Assembly (NCBI RefSeq): GCF_022458985.1
Contig: NC_061783.1
Location: 12,965,913 to 13,029,912, forward strand
Length of the DNA: 64,000 nucleotides
Reading direction: 5' to 3'
DNA from: Mugil cephalus
Lineage: Eukaryota > Chordata > Actinopteri > Mugiliformes > Mugilidae
Shown here: positions 37,092 through 52,700 of the stretch, piece after piece
Layout of the letters: each line of letters starts with the position of its first letter
Numbering within the stretch: position 1 is the first letter of the stretch
Translations under genes and position numbers: made by a program
The notes under the pieces: generated by a model
The model's input: the letters and a program-made list of their open reading frames with translations, nothing else
What the model was told of the DNA's origin: nothing
Database searches by the model: none

Positions 37092-40000
37092 GCTGCAGTA
37101 CAACAAATTATGCAGAAGACAGAGAGATACTGTATTTATGGTCCATGTTGCCTATAGTCTATTATTTGTAGTTTTATAACCCATTTTAATAACGACAGTA
37201 GATGATGTGACTGGATAAAGAGAGTAAATTGTAATATAAATACATATGAAGATCATTTTCTATCTCACCATGTAGCCAATTCAAAGAATCTACAATTATA
37301 TTACCATTTCCTTCTCAATGTGTTTGGCTCATCCAGCTCCGGTGAGTGTCTTAAATACGACCTGTTGGAGAAGGGAGGAGAGGCTTAGCGACCAAGAGTG
37401 TCACAGGAAATTCAGAGCTGAGCAGCAACACGTTTAAAGTTGACCCGGAGGTAGATAGAAAAAAAAAACTAATGGGGCCCAGTGTTAATCTCTGTGGGCC
37501 GCCACGAGAAAGTCTCTTGCAGCTTCCAGTTAATGGAGCCAGACAACTCTGCTGGTGAAGGTTTGAGGATTCTTGTGTTAATATGATTTAAGACGACTCC
37601 TTGTTGTAGCTTAAGAACAGTTGTGCTGGTGCATGTGCCGAAGTAAGCTATGCTAACTGAATTTGAATCAGGCAGATTTGGTGCTATGACAGCTATTTCT
37701 GTGCAGAGATAAACAAAGTGGAAAAAGTACATTCCAGGATTCCAACAATTCATTTCAGAGTTGGGATGGAGCAAAATCTGCACTCAGGGTGAGTTGGACA
37801 GCTTAATGCTGAAAGTCTTAAAGGTGGTGAGTACATGATCGGGGGAGAGCTGTTATTACAAAGGGTGGAGAGTGAAGATATACAAGGTTTTAGAAGGTAG
37901 GCAAACAGATCGTCTTTATTTAGGTTGGAAGGTGAGGTTAAACCAGGTGCTGAGCAGATATGGCCAAAACAGTCATGACAAAATATTCAAATATTTTTGG
38001 TACATGTCTGTGAAGGTGGTATATGTGGTGTGTCCAAAGAGTGGACTTGTACGGTTTTTGAGAATGGTGTCTCACCACTCATCATTGGATATTTTTGGTT
38101 TAACACGGAGCAGGAAATAACAAAACAGCATATTTATGAAATGGCAGCGGGAGTAGTCAGAAGTTGGAGTATTTGGGAATCCAAATTGGAGCAGCAGAGG
38201 TTTTGTTAAGGTCTGTTGAAGTAGACGTTTGTCATATTTCTTAAAGCTCAGACTTAAGAGGTCAAGCATAAAGGAGAAGACCAAAGTGTAGTGCTCTATT
38301 GTGCAGCTTTGCCACTGTGAAACAGGCATGCTGTTCCATCCACCCACCCACCCACCCACCTACCACGCACACACACACACATACACACGTACGTGCGCAC
38401 ATACACGTCTACTTTACCACTATAGCCTTTGAATCCAGCCGCCACTCACTTTCAAATGGTAATGAGAGGCAATTAGAAGCCAATGTGTCCTAATCACAAG
38501 CCATTTAACCGAGCTTGGCTCATTTGTCAGGGCCATATGTGCACACGGACATACACAGTCAAACACACATGAATACACACATCTGCTAGATCATGCTAGA
38601 GTGGGATGTGCTGCTTTTATAAGAGAAATGTGTGTGTGTGTGTGTGGTTGTAAGACAGAGAGCGAGCGAGAGAGACAGATTTACAGGTAATGACTGGGTG
38701 GAGATTTCATGGTTGAATGAATATGTGACAGAAATGGCTTTATATACTCTGGTAATACATGCAGGGTGAATGATGAGTGGGAGGGTCAAACGGATGGGCC
38801 GATGTGTGAAAACAGGTGTTTTTGTGCGTCTGTATATTTGCAGAGAAATTATCCGGGACTGGTCTGAACATTTGCTCACAGGCAGAGGGGGATTGTACCT
38901 GTTGAAATATCACGTAACACTGACACAAATTGCAAACTTATTGCGAATGCACGGCCCTCTGTCGGATAAATGTGTGTGTCTAAGGAATCCACACTGTTCA
39001 TCATATAGATCAGATTAGACATTGTTCTCCTGTTGTTTTACTGGCTGGCGCTCTGTCTAATCTTGTACCACTTTTGCAAACCGAAACTCACCTTTGATGT
39101 GGGATAATGAGAATGATGTCAGCCCCTTCTTTGCGGCGTTCTTACCAGACTGCCGTCGCAAGTTAATCCCCCGTTGTCTCCTTTCATACCAGAAGCTACT
39201 CACCAGTCTACGGAGAGAAAGGGAGCAGCATTGTTTGGAAACGGAGCGGCGTGACAACAATGTAGGAAGTACGGGATCGAAGGAAGCGAGTTGAAAAAGA
39301 CCAAAAAAAAAAAAAAAAGAATAAAAAGCCAACGAGTTGAGCTGTGAGTGGGACAACAAAAGAGAGTGTGAGAAAAATGATTTTTGAAAAAGTAAAGAGC
39401 GGTGGGTGGGGACGGGGGCAGATCAAGAGATTGAGCTGTCTCGTTGAACCATGCAGTGTGCTCAGACCTTTTCAGCCTTTCCTTTCATCCTCCTCTATTC
39501 ATGAGTGCAGTGAGTACACATGCATGCACACGAGAGAAAGGACACACTCACACATACAGTGCACTGCCTTTAAAGAGGATCAATCAGCGATTTTTTTATT
39601 TATTTTTTTTTGGCATGAAAGAACATTCCACCATATGCAACCATTTTTTATTTTTTTTTATTGCTTACCTTAAACTCGTTGGGAACAAAAGGGTCAAGGA
39701 GACCACCTTTTCATGAGCTTATGAATCACTGACCTTGACTAATCACACACAAGTCCCAGATGGAGTCACGGTACTGTATAATATTTGTTGACCATTTAAC
39801 GTACGTGGCTGGATATTAGAGTGTTTAAATGGGAAGTTTTTGTGACCTTGTTTCTGTGTCTTTATTCTGAGGTGGCCATCTAATCAATACCAATCTTCTG
39901 AATGACCAACATAGTCCCAGTGTGTGAGTGAGACTAGGACAGCGTGAGAGATAGAGAGAGAGAGAGAGATGACTAAAGCCATCCTACAAACTTGTGTTAC

Positions 40001-40661
40001 ACTGTCAGGTCGATAAGTCTCTGTATGGCTCAATAACCATGTGAAAAAGGGAAGCTGGCTTTGGGACTTAGTTCAGTCGTGTGTTGGCTTTGGTTTTGCA
40101 ATGGCTGCCAGTGTGGCTGACATGATCTACAGTTGTTTATGTGTCAGGCAAGTCGCTGTAAGAGGCAGAACTGGACTGAACTCCCGTCTAAATGAAAACA
40201 GAGCGCTCCTGTGGGCAAATGGCAGGCGTTCAGGCTACAAATTTGAATTCAAGCAACTCATCAAACTATAGAGCCGCTCCGCAGACTCTCGCTGGAAGGA
40301 TCCTCTCCGCGCCCGGGCTATACATCAAATGCGGTACCTTGTGTAAGTCATCACGCAGTAGTTAATTCAGCATGCTCGTCCTGTGATCTCTCTGCCTTGA
40401 TTCATATTTGATCACATTCCAAGCAGAGCCCGGCTCAGTGGGAGGGGTTGTAAGCGCTGGCCTTTTGAGGGTAAAGATGAATGAGAGAGAACTTAAGTGA
40501 TAACTGGTCACTTTTTATAGGAAATCCATGCACGGTTTGAGTTATTTTGTACGCGTTTAATGACATTATACAGTGTAGTGCAGAGTCTCTGATGTTGGGA
40601 GGACGAAATAATTTCTGCTTCTCTTCGATTCTCTATTTCTCCATGCCTCCTTATAACCGAG

Positions 40662-40782
40662 CTTCTCTTCTCTTCTCTTCTCTTCTCTTCTCTTCTCTTC
40701 TCTTCTCTTCTCTTCTCTTCTCTTCTCTTCTCTTCTCTTCTCTTCTCTTCTCTTCTCTTCTCTTCTCTTCTCTTCTCTTCTC
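40662..40782 (+). repeat. (TCTTC)n pentanucleotide array
   Basis: About 24 almost perfect copies of TCTTC, all pyrimidine on the + strand. Because the unit length is not a multiple of three, all frames stay open and give a spurious Phe-Ser-Ser-Leu-Leu repeat. Confidence 0.97.
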
Positions 40783-43700
40783 CATGCTTATCAGAGGCAG
40801 TAGAGGATTATAGAGGGGAGTTGACACTGACTGGCAGGCAGACAGCTCCTGCAGACTCCTCTCTCCCTCACAGAGCTCCGGGCTTCAGATAGGGATAAGC
40901 TGACAACCTGGGACACAGCCAGATAGATAGTGATAAGGACGAAAGATGAAAGAAGAATGCAAGGAATTGGGGTCATGTACATACTGTATATTGAAGCTCT
41001 CTCCTGATGCATCTGCTGCATTCGCCCGTATTGTCTGTGTGAACGTAGGGGGTATTGTAAATATATGAATGAAAGTACCGGTTAGTGGTCTCGAGGTTAC
41101 AATAAAGCAAGATGCTACAGTGGCGATAGGAAACCTTAAACCACCTCTACGTGACTGATCTGTATTCGACAATACATATTCCATATGAGCGACAATGCAC
41201 CAATGCCTGTACAGTCCTCCTCCTGTAAAGCCTTCACAGTCACAAAGTGTATCGCAGGGTGTAAAAAATAGTTGCTTAAAAGTTGCTGTATGATTATGTT
41301 CAGAAAGCTGTTATGTTTTCAATTAGATACTACGTAAGTCTCGTCATACCTCTAAATGCACATTAATGTACTTAAAACCTGTACTGTTACTCTTCGGTGG
41401 TATATTAGTTCATGGCCCATCGCAGATTTTCACCTTAAATTTAAACTGAAGCTTTGTGCTTGAAATGAATACGTCTGAAAAAAATTGGCCGTCCTAATGC
41501 CTCAATAGTTGGGAGCAAAAACCCCCAAACCCTCAGCTATGAGGCGGGTGTGTGGGTATCAACAATGACTTAAGTCTGAGCCAGGAGGATATGCATTGAG
41601 CGAGAGGAATTCAATAACAGGAAAATGGCCAGTGATAGAAACAATCCCTGGAATACCAAAACCCACCCTTCGCCAGTGTTGTTCTTGGCAACACATTGGG
41701 TTTCCATTACTACTGTTTACTCCTTTAGGATGCTGATGCTAAGACACTGCACATGGCAGACATCTGATAAAACATTTCATTGATGGTCCAGGATGTGGTA
41801 TGCGCAATGAAGGCCCGAATTCCAGTCTGTCCAGGGCATAATTGCCGCCTCCGCCCTTTTATTTTCGTGACATTGCATCGGTGTATGAAAGCACGGGGAC
41901 TTGGGTCAGGGGCATGCTGTACGCGGGTGAGTGCCGGGAGACAAGTTGAGACAAGCCTGTGAGACTAAACCGCAAGCAGTGTTTAAAGCTGTAAGGCTGA
42001 AACTATTCCCTCTCTGACACAACTGTGGTGGGGTTTGAATAGAGCAGGTTGCTGAATGCATGGCTGGATTGATGGCTTTCTCTCTCTGTCTGTCTGTTAG
42101 TCTATTCAGCTGGCTGGCTGCTCGTCCTCACTTGGCCGTTTCGTCTTTTTTCACTGGATACTTGCTTGCTGGCTGTCCACAGGTGAGCCTTACCTGGATG
42201 CCTGGGTTAGGTGGACGACAAGCTCTCCGGATACACGTCTGGCTGACTGACTTGCTGGATAGCATTTCTAGCCCTTCTATTATCTATGCAGTAAGCCCGT
42301 GACATTGCTGCAGGGACGTTCAGGTAGGTGTGGTAAAACACTGCTTTAGAGATAAAGCCTTGTGAGCCAGGATGTTCCTTTCTTGCCCATGATCCCCTGG
42401 AGTCCGTCCCCCAATTACAGTATCAGGACCTCTTTAAAGAGAGAGTACCTTTCTCTGTTTTCTCCCGTCAGCTTAGACCTTTTGGTATTGCTTGATGAAC
42501 ACCAAAGCGTTCCCTTGAAAGCGACTGGATTGTATGCATTATTGGTCAAGGAGGGGCGACTTAATTGGAGCTATAAATTACACCGTGCCATCATTCCCAC
42601 TTCGAGCGTGGTGACAAAAGCACACTGCAAGAAAGTAATAGCAGCACACAACTGTGCGGAATTCATTCGTGTGCATTGCTGTGCGTGTACCGCACTGATA
42701 CAATAAAGGTAAATCAATATCTTCTCGTCCTTTGAGTGAAGGTTTTCTAGTGGTGGGAGATTTTCCCTTTTACTGATGGCCATGTCACCATTTATCTATC
42801 ATTGATTTTATTTTTTTATTTTTTATCTCAGAATAATCTGGCCCTTGTAGACCAGTTGTCAATTAAAAAATGGTTGATAGTGCAGTCACACTCCCGGTAT
42901 AACTACATGTATTGAGTGATTTGTGTGTGAGCCTGTTTTTGTGCACGCTGCAGGTCAAGTCTTGTGTTTCCACCGGTGTGCTCATCATCAGCGAGTGACT
43001 GCGCAGCAGCGGGGTCAGGTGATGAGCCGCGGCTCAGATAAATGAGGTTAATGTGAGGTTTTGCCGCGACCAGGTCTCTGACACTGTCATCCACTATCAG
43101 CTGCCACGGTGCACACGCTCGGCGGAAAAAACGGCCCAGTTTCTTACCTGCGCATGAATTCGTACATTGTTTAGAGAAGCGCATCAAAGAGCGACGCTAT
43201 CTCCCGCAGTAAAAGCCCTCTTTTATACTGTATGTCACGCAGTGGAATGATAATCGTGAGATACGTCCATTCATAACTCGTAACAGCCCTCGCACATATT
43301 AACAGGCTCTCTTGCATAATGTGGACACATTCGCAGAAGTTATTTGCATAAACAACACGTACGCACTTGCTTCAGCTGTGCTTCGGCTAATGTGCACGCC
43401 CATCCACAGGGGCTTGCCCGGGGGAAATACCTGTGGTTGGAGAAGAAAGTTGACCTAATGGGAAATTACTATGTATCCACATAAGATAAAAATAACTTTT
43501 TTTTTTTTTTTTTGTACATTCCATAACTTTAATTGCTCTTCCGGGAACTTTTAAACTTCCCACATGTCAGCTCTCAGTAAGCCATAAATAGAGACTTAGG
43601 TGGTTTTCAAATTATCTCCACCATTGTCGCAGGATAAGCAGGTATTCTCAACTGAGAAACTCAAGGTCTAATTTGCCAGATCATAAAGAGATGATGGAAA

Positions 43701-46700
43701 CAAATGATAGTCACAGGTGGCAATTTGAAAAAGCTTTTGTGTACACAGTTTTCATCCTGTGCTTTGCAGACAGACCTCCTTAGACGTGTCTCCATCTCCC
43801 TCCTTCCTCAGATGTTTCCCTCATGTTGAGATTTTGGCACAAATGTTAACTCGGTTGAAGGTTTAAGATCACAGCAGTGGTTAAGGACCTTTAAATTAAA
43901 TAGATTTTTACCTCATTTTAATAAGTCCGTTGTTGACAGTGGTGCAAAGCATGTCCTGCAAATGCCACAGCGCTGCAGCACACATGAAACAGTTCTCAGT
44001 TTCCATGCCGCTTTTGCTGCGTCGTTTGATCTATAATGCGTTGTGAAACTTCTGAAGTAATATTTACCAAAGTGCATAAAGGTACGCTGCGCTAGATTCT
44101 AAATGCGCTCCTACTACGCTGCCTGTCTGATGAGCGGCGTGTACCACTAACCTTAAAAAACAACAGCTCCCCACCTCCCGTCAGACCTTTCACCTCCACT
44201 TAGCCTCAGCATGCAGCAGCAGCCAATCTGTTGTTGTTGAGCGAAAAGATGCTCCCTGTTGTTCCTCTTTCACCCCGGCGTTTTGGTTTTTCGAGGAGTG
44301 CCCAGTCATCTCGCTTTAATGCTACATGACGTGCCATTAGCTCTGCTAGCTATTTTCCCTCCCGACGCTGCCAGTAGCGAGGCTGCCTGAGAGGGACAGC
44401 TGAGTGCATTTGCAACCTGGCAGCACGCGCTGCCTAACTGCTGGGAGGGTGGGGGGAGGAAGAGAGTGCAGAGGTAGTGCACACCTTTTAAGAGGCCTTT
44501 TTAGTGGATGCCGTTTACACCTATACTTAGGGGCACGTGGGGAGCATCTGGGTCAAGGATGGGGTCGGTTTGAGTTAAGGCATGCAAAATTCATATTGTT
44601 TCAGGACAGCGGACACGAACAAAATACACCTGTCATAACAGCCATTGCTAATGTAGCAAGCCACATTTTTTAAAGAAGCTCTACATATATTCAACCAACC
44701 GACACACACACACACACTCTACACTATTTATTTGACCATTTTAAAATGACCAACGTCTGATTATGAACAAAGTTTTGAATCTGCCATTAACCTGGGGTGT
44801 GCTTGTGTCCAGTACACCTTTAACAAAATTAAATGCATAAATTAAACACAAGCGCAGATTATGGGGAAGAAACACAATCATAATGACATTTCTGACCACA
44901 GTGAATGTTTTGTTACGTCCTCTCTTGTTAAATCAGAGGCTGTTTATTCGACTGTTGCGTCCAACACACTTTATTCTATGTCCATTTAAAATTAAAGTGA
45001 ATTAGAATGACCTGAAAAGGCCGTTTGGCTTAAACATGCATTTCACTTTAGATATCATCTGAAATACTAAACGGGGGGGAAAGAGTTCCAGTTACCTCAT
45101 GTGAATGTGCGAGACCGTCCCATTTGTTGGACGGAGCTATCCGGAGTCACGTGACCGACACTATGATCTGATGCGATGCTGGACATGAACTAACATCTGC
45201 AAATACCCTCCCGCTGGATTAACCGCATCATCTCGTCTCCGCTGAGATATTCATCAACCGGTCTGTCAGTGAGTGTTCTTTAGAGCTAAAGCCAGATTCC
45301 TCTGGCCATGATTCAGTCGTGGTTTCCTAAAAGGTTCTTTGAAGGGACATCTGCAAGACGAACACAGCGCATGTTGTTGCTGTTGTACGGGAACACAAGG
45401 CCAGATTGGTCACAAAGGTTAAAAAGTATTAGTCAGCTAATACTTCTTGCACCTTAGAGTTTTAGTGCTGACTGCTCGTGTTTATATTTGGCTATCTCGG
45501 TAAAGTCGATAAATTGACATTGAGGGAAATCGTGGATACCTGAGGAAAAGGCTTAAGTGCTTGCAAAATACCGCTCAATGTCACGCTTATAGACGTTTTT
45601 GCAGCACTTTGCACTAGCACGGCGTATGCTTGTTTGTAAAAATGCAAACTTTGGAGAAACTGAAAAAAAAGCGCTATCCTAATGTGTGCCAGCATGTACG
45701 AGTGTGTTTCACTTCCTATCTGGTGACCTGCAGACTTTGTCAACATGACCCACATGCTATCTGTGTTTCATAAAAGCCTCTCTTGGAAGCATTCGTGGTG
45801 TTGCATCTACTTTCTCTGTTTATCTGGTGATGATGTTGAAACCGCACCAGCCTTTTTCAGCAGAATGATCAATCTAAAACTGGACACATCCACAAGTTCA
45901 AAGATTCATGTTGCAAAAGTGTTCTTTCAGTACCCAAATCACAACACAGAAACTCAAATCCCCTCTCCCAGCCTATGATCTAATTCTCGGAAAAAAACTT
46001 GCACAAGGCCGCTAAGAAGCTGCCGGATTTGTACGTTTCTATTTGAACTTTTTGCAGAGGTTTTTCTCCGTCCTAAGTGCGTTTGCCAAGCGCAACACAT
46101 GATTATGAGTCCACCAATAGTAATACTACTCAGTCGCCTCTGTTCCAGCTTTGGAGAACAGATTTGTGGATTTTATGTTGTTGTTGTTTACTTCTAATCT
46201 TTTAAAACTGAGGCACAGTTTCATAATGCCTCGTAAAAGTAGTAAACTAGCGTTCTGTACTCATTTATATGCTTTTCTCTTTGTAAACCCTACAGATTTT
46301 TGCCTTTGACGAGACATGCCACGATAATGTTGCGCAATTTTCTTTAAACAAAGATTTGTAACCTACATTGCTGCCCCCCCACCCCCCTTTTTTTAATCTC
46401 CTCTACCAAGTGCAACTCATATCAATTACATTTTGAGTAAAGTGAAAAATATAATGGAAACCATGAGCCATTCATCTCCCCAAGACAGATAATAAAAACT
46501 GAGAAACTAAAATTTTCCATCACTTGGGGCTCATATGGAATTTAGCAAATGCCAGCTTTAATCCAGTGTAAGTACTGCAACATGTCTTGGGCACATCTTT
46601 CGTGTACACCCATGCAACAGAAGTCATTTCAGGCTTTTCTCCCAGACCAAGGTGGTTTGAGTCATGAAAGATTTTTCAGCCTGATTCCCAACATTCGTGC

Positions 46701-49700
46701 ATGACTCGGTATGAGCTGTGTCTGCCTTAAACATGTCCTCGTTTTACCACTTTTTAAGAGACATCTCAGGTTTAATTAAGGGTTGCTAGAGAAAACGCTG
46801 CTGAAGTTAATTAAATTGCTTTATTCCAGAGAAACTTCCGCTTAATCAGTGATTAGGCAAGCTGTATTGACTCGTATATGCAAATGCAACTTGCGGTGAA
46901 TATTCTTAAATAACAATTTAGGACTCGTAGCAGCGCTTAACTTGACCGATTGTTGCCTCATTTGTCTTATCGAAATAAATTTAAAAAAAAAACTTGATTT
47001 GTCCGAACTGAAAATATGTTTGCTGCTCTTGGTGTTGCGAAAAAAAGCCAACTGGCATCTGAATTCCCTGGGGCTATTTTTTGTGCTTACAAAATCTGCA
47101 GATGTTGTTTCGGCGAAAAGGTCAGAGGTCACAAACCAACCGCAGAGTTGATGCCTTAAGAGTGGAGATAAAAAAAAAAAAAAAAAAGTCAAAGATCTGG
47201 TCTTGCCCAGAATATTATAGTGATGCAAGTGCTACTGCACGGTTTCCCAGATAATGTCAGACTGTGCTGTTTTCAAATAACATCACAGCCTGCAGTATAT
47301 TGCAATTACGTATCAGCAGCAAGGCAAGCATTACGGCCACTGATTTCACTTTAATGATGCCTTTCAATTCCCCTGGATATATTTTTTTTTAATCCTTTAA
47401 ATTGATCCTTTAATTTGCACTCAGCGGGAGATCTTTGTGTAAGCCATTCTTAAAATATGCACGACTGTACAGTGAAAGCAGATTGGATTCACAGCTAACT
47501 GTTTTACATTAAAAGCTGACACATCCATTCACATAGATGAGACATGAGGGTGTCTTTATCCACTATGTTGTGGAGCCTGTGTCTGGATGTTCAGCATGCT
47601 GTTATAAAATTATGATATCCCCTATTCTGGCTAGTGATTAACAACAGAAAAAGAGGATTTTAATGAAATGATGAATGGAATATATATATATATGTTTTGC
47701 AGCAGTCACCTCTTGTGTGCACGTTCGAACTGGTTGACTCTTTCTTGTGCTGCTTCATCAGGGGAATCCTTCAATTATCGGACCAGTGCTATGCGGGTTG
47801 CAGATGTGTGATTGCGTGCACGTGTCCGCGCGCACTCGCTGGACATAAAACAGATTGGAGGTGTTTGTGTTGAGTTGAGTTGAAAGAAGCTGCAGTAATT
47901 TCAAAGAGAAAGAGCTGTGCTCCTGCCCCACTTTCAGTCTTTTAATCATGTATAGACACTCGGGGCACTCCTATGTCTGTGTGTGTGTGCGTGTGTGTGT
48001 GTGTGTTTGTACGCTACCCGTGTTAAGCAGAGTGTGAGAGAGGTTTTTGGTACAGTATGTGTCAGAGGAAAATGCACTTAGAACTCCCTGACCCCAGACT
48101 ACCCCCTGTGCATGTGTGCGTGTGTGTGCGTGTGTGTATTTGTGTGTGAATGTACCATCTAATGCATGCGCCTTTCATCCTCCACACAGAGAAAGAGGCA
48201 GAATCGGTCACTTACAGAATCCCTGTCCTCATTTAAACTTTTGGGCTGCAGATGTTTGCTGTAATTTGCTGCATTGGACTGCGTTCAACTGAAAAGTATT
48301 TTTTGAGCCTCGGAGACAAATAAAAACAGAATATGAGGGCGAAACCCAGCAGTGACAGGAATGATGTGTGTGTGCCTATTTAAAAACGCTTATGCTTTTC
48401 ACGTGATTTCAGTTTGTACGTGTGTTTAGTAGTAGCTGTCACCAGTTAACTGCAATCTCTATCTGACCAGGGTGTGTGTGTGTGTGACTGTGTGTGTGTG
48501 TGGATGGGAGTGGGTGCCCGTTGTATTTGTTGGCCTCTCCAACAATGTAATCTCTGTATGACCTTGTAGCAGTTTGTAGCCCCACGGTGCCCATCCCTGT
48601 GACTAATGCCCAGTTTAACAAGCTGCCATAAGCAACTACATAGAATTGTACTTGACAAGAGCACGACATACTACCGCATATAGTCAGGCAGCAATCTCCT
48701 GCGTGCCTGCACTGTGCATGAATTATAGCATGTCGTAATATGTGATATAATTAGGTGTCGTTAAAGATGGGTTTTATTTGCAAGCGCAAATAGTACGAGT
48801 ATTTATTTTAAATGTTATCCCCCTGGTTTAACAATTTAATACATTATTTATCCTTCTTTTTATTATTATTATTATAATGCTCCCATTCTGAGCTCTCCTC
48901 AGTTATCATTTGTGTGTAACTGCGGGAGCTGTCGTCACACCAGACAAGTTTGAGCCTGGGCCCTGGAGACAGGACAGCAGCGGCGTACATCTCCAGCTTG
49001 TCACATATTGACAGTGCCGCTCACTATGGAATGCTAACAGGCAAGGCCGGGTGTGGCCTCGCTGTGTTAGCTCCTCTGACCCCGTGACCTTGGTTATATA
49101 ACCTATTGTCATTTATTTATTTTTTTTAAAAGAAGCAAGCGAGACCAGCTTTTTTATGGGGCATCATGCGGCCGACGTGACCTAAGGTCACAGCTACGCC
49201 GCAGTTATTTTTTTACGTTCCGCATTTAAACTCCTGTTTTTTTTGATGATTTTGCAGATACAAATGAGCATCTACCCTCTCTAAGCTCACTAAGAGCGTA
49301 GTATACAAACACACATAAACACAAATGCACATTGTAAATATACACACTAGCAGTCAAGGTTAAACAAAGATAACCGGACCTTATTTGGGTTAGTGCAGCG
49401 TGTTGGAAGTGAGCCATGACCTGACACACACATAGAGCACACACACATCGAGCACACACACACACACGCACACACCTGTCAGGGTTGGCGTCTGCTCAGT
49501 CCTCTTTCTTGTAGTCTCTCTGTTCCTTTGTCCTCTGTCTTGGTCATCTCGAGGGACAGCTGGCGGGGCAATTCGAGCACCTGTACTTTATATGCGTGTG
49601 TGTTTGCGTGCGTCTCTATGTGTGTGGTTATGCATATCGGGGAGGTTAGGAGGCGGTATCTGCAGTGTCCTGGCCAAGTATCTGTGAATCAGTGTGTGTG

Positions 49701-52700
49701 TAGTGTGTGTTACGAGTGCATACGAGCACCTGTGCTGCCAGCAGGAGCCTGCCACAGCCGCGGAGCTTCCTGACGTATGCAGGTGACTTCATAAGGTCGA
49801 GCTGTGAGCACAGTCATAAGTATTATATTCAAGGATGTCAGAGTATTTGGTGCGTGACAGACAAATACAAATGTGTAAACAAGATCACCTTTAACTGACA
49901 TGTTTTTAATACTTATTAACGTATTAATATGAGAAAAATAGTCCACCAAGCTGTGACTTGCCTGGTGTCGCTGTCCATTACGCAGCATCCGCACATTTGT
50001 TCCATTTCTTTAATCTGTCCTTTACTAAAATATTCATGCTAATTTGTATTTAGAGAAATTTAAATTTGTGGGGGAAAATTAAAAAAATATATAAAAAACG
50101 TCTAATCAACCAAAGACTTTGCGACACCCCCGCAGTGCCTCCGCGGACCCCCTAGGGGTCGCAAACCCTCTGTTGAAGACCTGTGCCTTACAGCATAATT
50201 TAATTCAAGATTTAAAGACAACTCAAACTCAGTCAGCATGCTAAGTGATTGCAAATGAGAAGGCAGCGATTGTTTAAGTAAAACACTGGAGGCACATCAG
50301 GCCTTTAATAATCAGATATTTGTATTTACCTCTTTAAAGTGAATCTGTCAGCCTGTAGCTTGTTGGCAGCTGCGTTTGACCCACTTTCTGTGAGACATCA
50401 CTCAAACGAGCAAGCATGCAAATAAATGGTATGTAGTACATTTTTGCATGATCGTTCTGGGCCACTTCACGTGCTCATCGCATGCCCGGTTGAGCCCTGC
50501 GCGCTCCATCCTATGTAAAACTGCATCCCATCTTCACGCCCATCCTGTTTCCCATCCAAAAATACACTTGCCTGCGGATTGATTTTCACACCGCTTTTCT
50601 GCTCTTCCGGAAGACGCCACGTCGACATTAGCTCCCGCTGCAGAATTGTGTTTTCTGTCCTCTGCCGGTGAACTTTAACTTTGGCTTACATAAGCAATTA
50701 AATCGTCAAAACGAAACGGCGCCCTCGCCACATTTAAAAGCATGACAGACGAGAAAAGGAGCAGAGGTTGGCTTGTCATTCAACACACTCTGACGGGAGC
50801 CAAAGTGTGGGGGCGAGCGAGACCAAAACTTTATGTCAAGGAGTTGAATGAGGTCTCGCGAAACCCACAGCAACAGCTTGCGTCCCCCTGCTGTAATGCT
50901 GCGGTAGAGCCTCCGTAATCCAGCCATTATACCTGCCGCCTGCCTCACTGTCAGATTACTGCTGCGGAGCAGGCCTGTCAAATTAGGACTGTTTACCGTC
51001 CTCGTGGACTTACTTAATACATCTTCGAACCTAATTTCCATTTGTCTTGGAGCTCGGTGCATGTGAGGTTTATGTTGGCCTGCTGGGGAAGTGGGTTTGT
51101 TTAAGTGAAGGAGGGATGATTAACACTGAGAAAGATCTCATTGAATGTTTTCCAGTGTGCGCGATAGAGGGAGAGAAATAGTCTGGAAGGATCAAAGGCA
51201 GCAGATGTGTGAGTAACATGTACGTCTTTTAAATGTTTGGAAAAATGGAAGTGGAACAAGGCGATGTGTGATGTGTCTGTGTGTGTGTGTGTGTGCGCAC
51301 GTGTATAGCTTTCAACATGTGCTTCTTTGTGTGCGTTCCCCGAAGGCCTCCCTGCTGACATATTGTCCTTATTCTGGTTCGGGCCTCTACTCCGAAGTGG
51401 CTCAACTGAGGAATGCTGAGTAATTCCCTCAGGTGGCGGCTTGCGCCCTGATGCTCTGTCAGGCTGTTCTTAAGTAAATAACCCTACTGCGCGTACCGCG
51501 TGTGTCACACGCAAGCGGAGCAAGGCAGGGATTTCTGTCTCTGTCTCGGAGCTTGTTCTCTTTAACTTTTCACTTTTTCACTTCCTTTTTACACGTCCCC
51601 TCCACGCAACACACGGCGGGAGCGTGTGCGCGCTCTGCTCTGCAGTTAATTTCTCCTCGCTCACATCCTTATCACGTGTGATTGTGATGTTGTTATGTTG
51701 TTATGTGTTGCCCTGGAGAATACTAGTACCAGAAAAAGGGAAGGGAGTAAGAGGAAATGGAAGGAAAGAAGAAGCGATCTGAGACAAAGTGAATACAGAG
51801 GGATGTTGAATTTAATTAAACCGTGCTTAGTTTAAATTAAAGTCCTCCCAAGGACGTACAGCTTGGAAATTATCCTCAGAATGCACGAATGCGCTCTTTC
51901 TTCACACCGGAATCTAATAGTGGAAGCCTTTTGTAAAGGGACGAAACCCTGAGAGCTGACCTTGAAGTAAATTTCTATTTTAACACTGATATCAATCGGC
52001 ATTAAACAGCTGTTTCAAAAAGTGCTGTAACAGCATCACAAGATGCTCGATTAATGCCCCCACCTGTGAAGCTTAATAAAGACGAGGAAGGCGGCGGGAA
52101 AGTGCTTTCAACCCCAAACCCACACAAAGAGAGAGACTTCCTGATGATGTTTCAATGCAGCATGTGTCCTGAAGTACACGCAGGTTTGTTCTTATCTGCG
52201 CACAAGCCGCTTTATCTAGATTGTGAAGAAACCGTCAGAGCATCACTGACTGTTTCCACTGTTTATGCTATCTACACGCTGCCAGGCCTTCAGCTGGACT
52301 GTGCATACACGCATACGGTATGAATGGCAGCGGGGACGTGTCCGTGCTTATCTGCAGAAAAGAGCTTCATCATCAGGTACGCTGGAGCACATTTGGATGG
52401 CTTTTAAGAGGGCTGAACTCTGACCCGCAATGAAAGTGCTTAGGGTTAGCCAGTGTGTTGCATAACCGGTATCTCATTGTGCGTGTCTTTTCCAATTTCC
52501 ATTTGCAAAGCTTATAAAAGTTCTGAAATAGTATTGGGAAAGCTAATGTGTGCTATCAGTTTAGCTTGTAAACATATCATAAATTTGATCTGGGGTTTAT
52601 TGTTATTGTTTCATGAGGGAATATATACAGGTTGCATGTCTGCTAAGCCGTAGTACGTTCGGAACAACCGAGCTGTTTCAACATCGCGTTTTGGACACAG

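Noticed and set aside
40547..40813. 88-codon frame with a Phe-Ser-Ser-Leu-Leu repeat
   Set aside because: It is a by-product of the TCTTC pentanucleotide array, which keeps every frame open.
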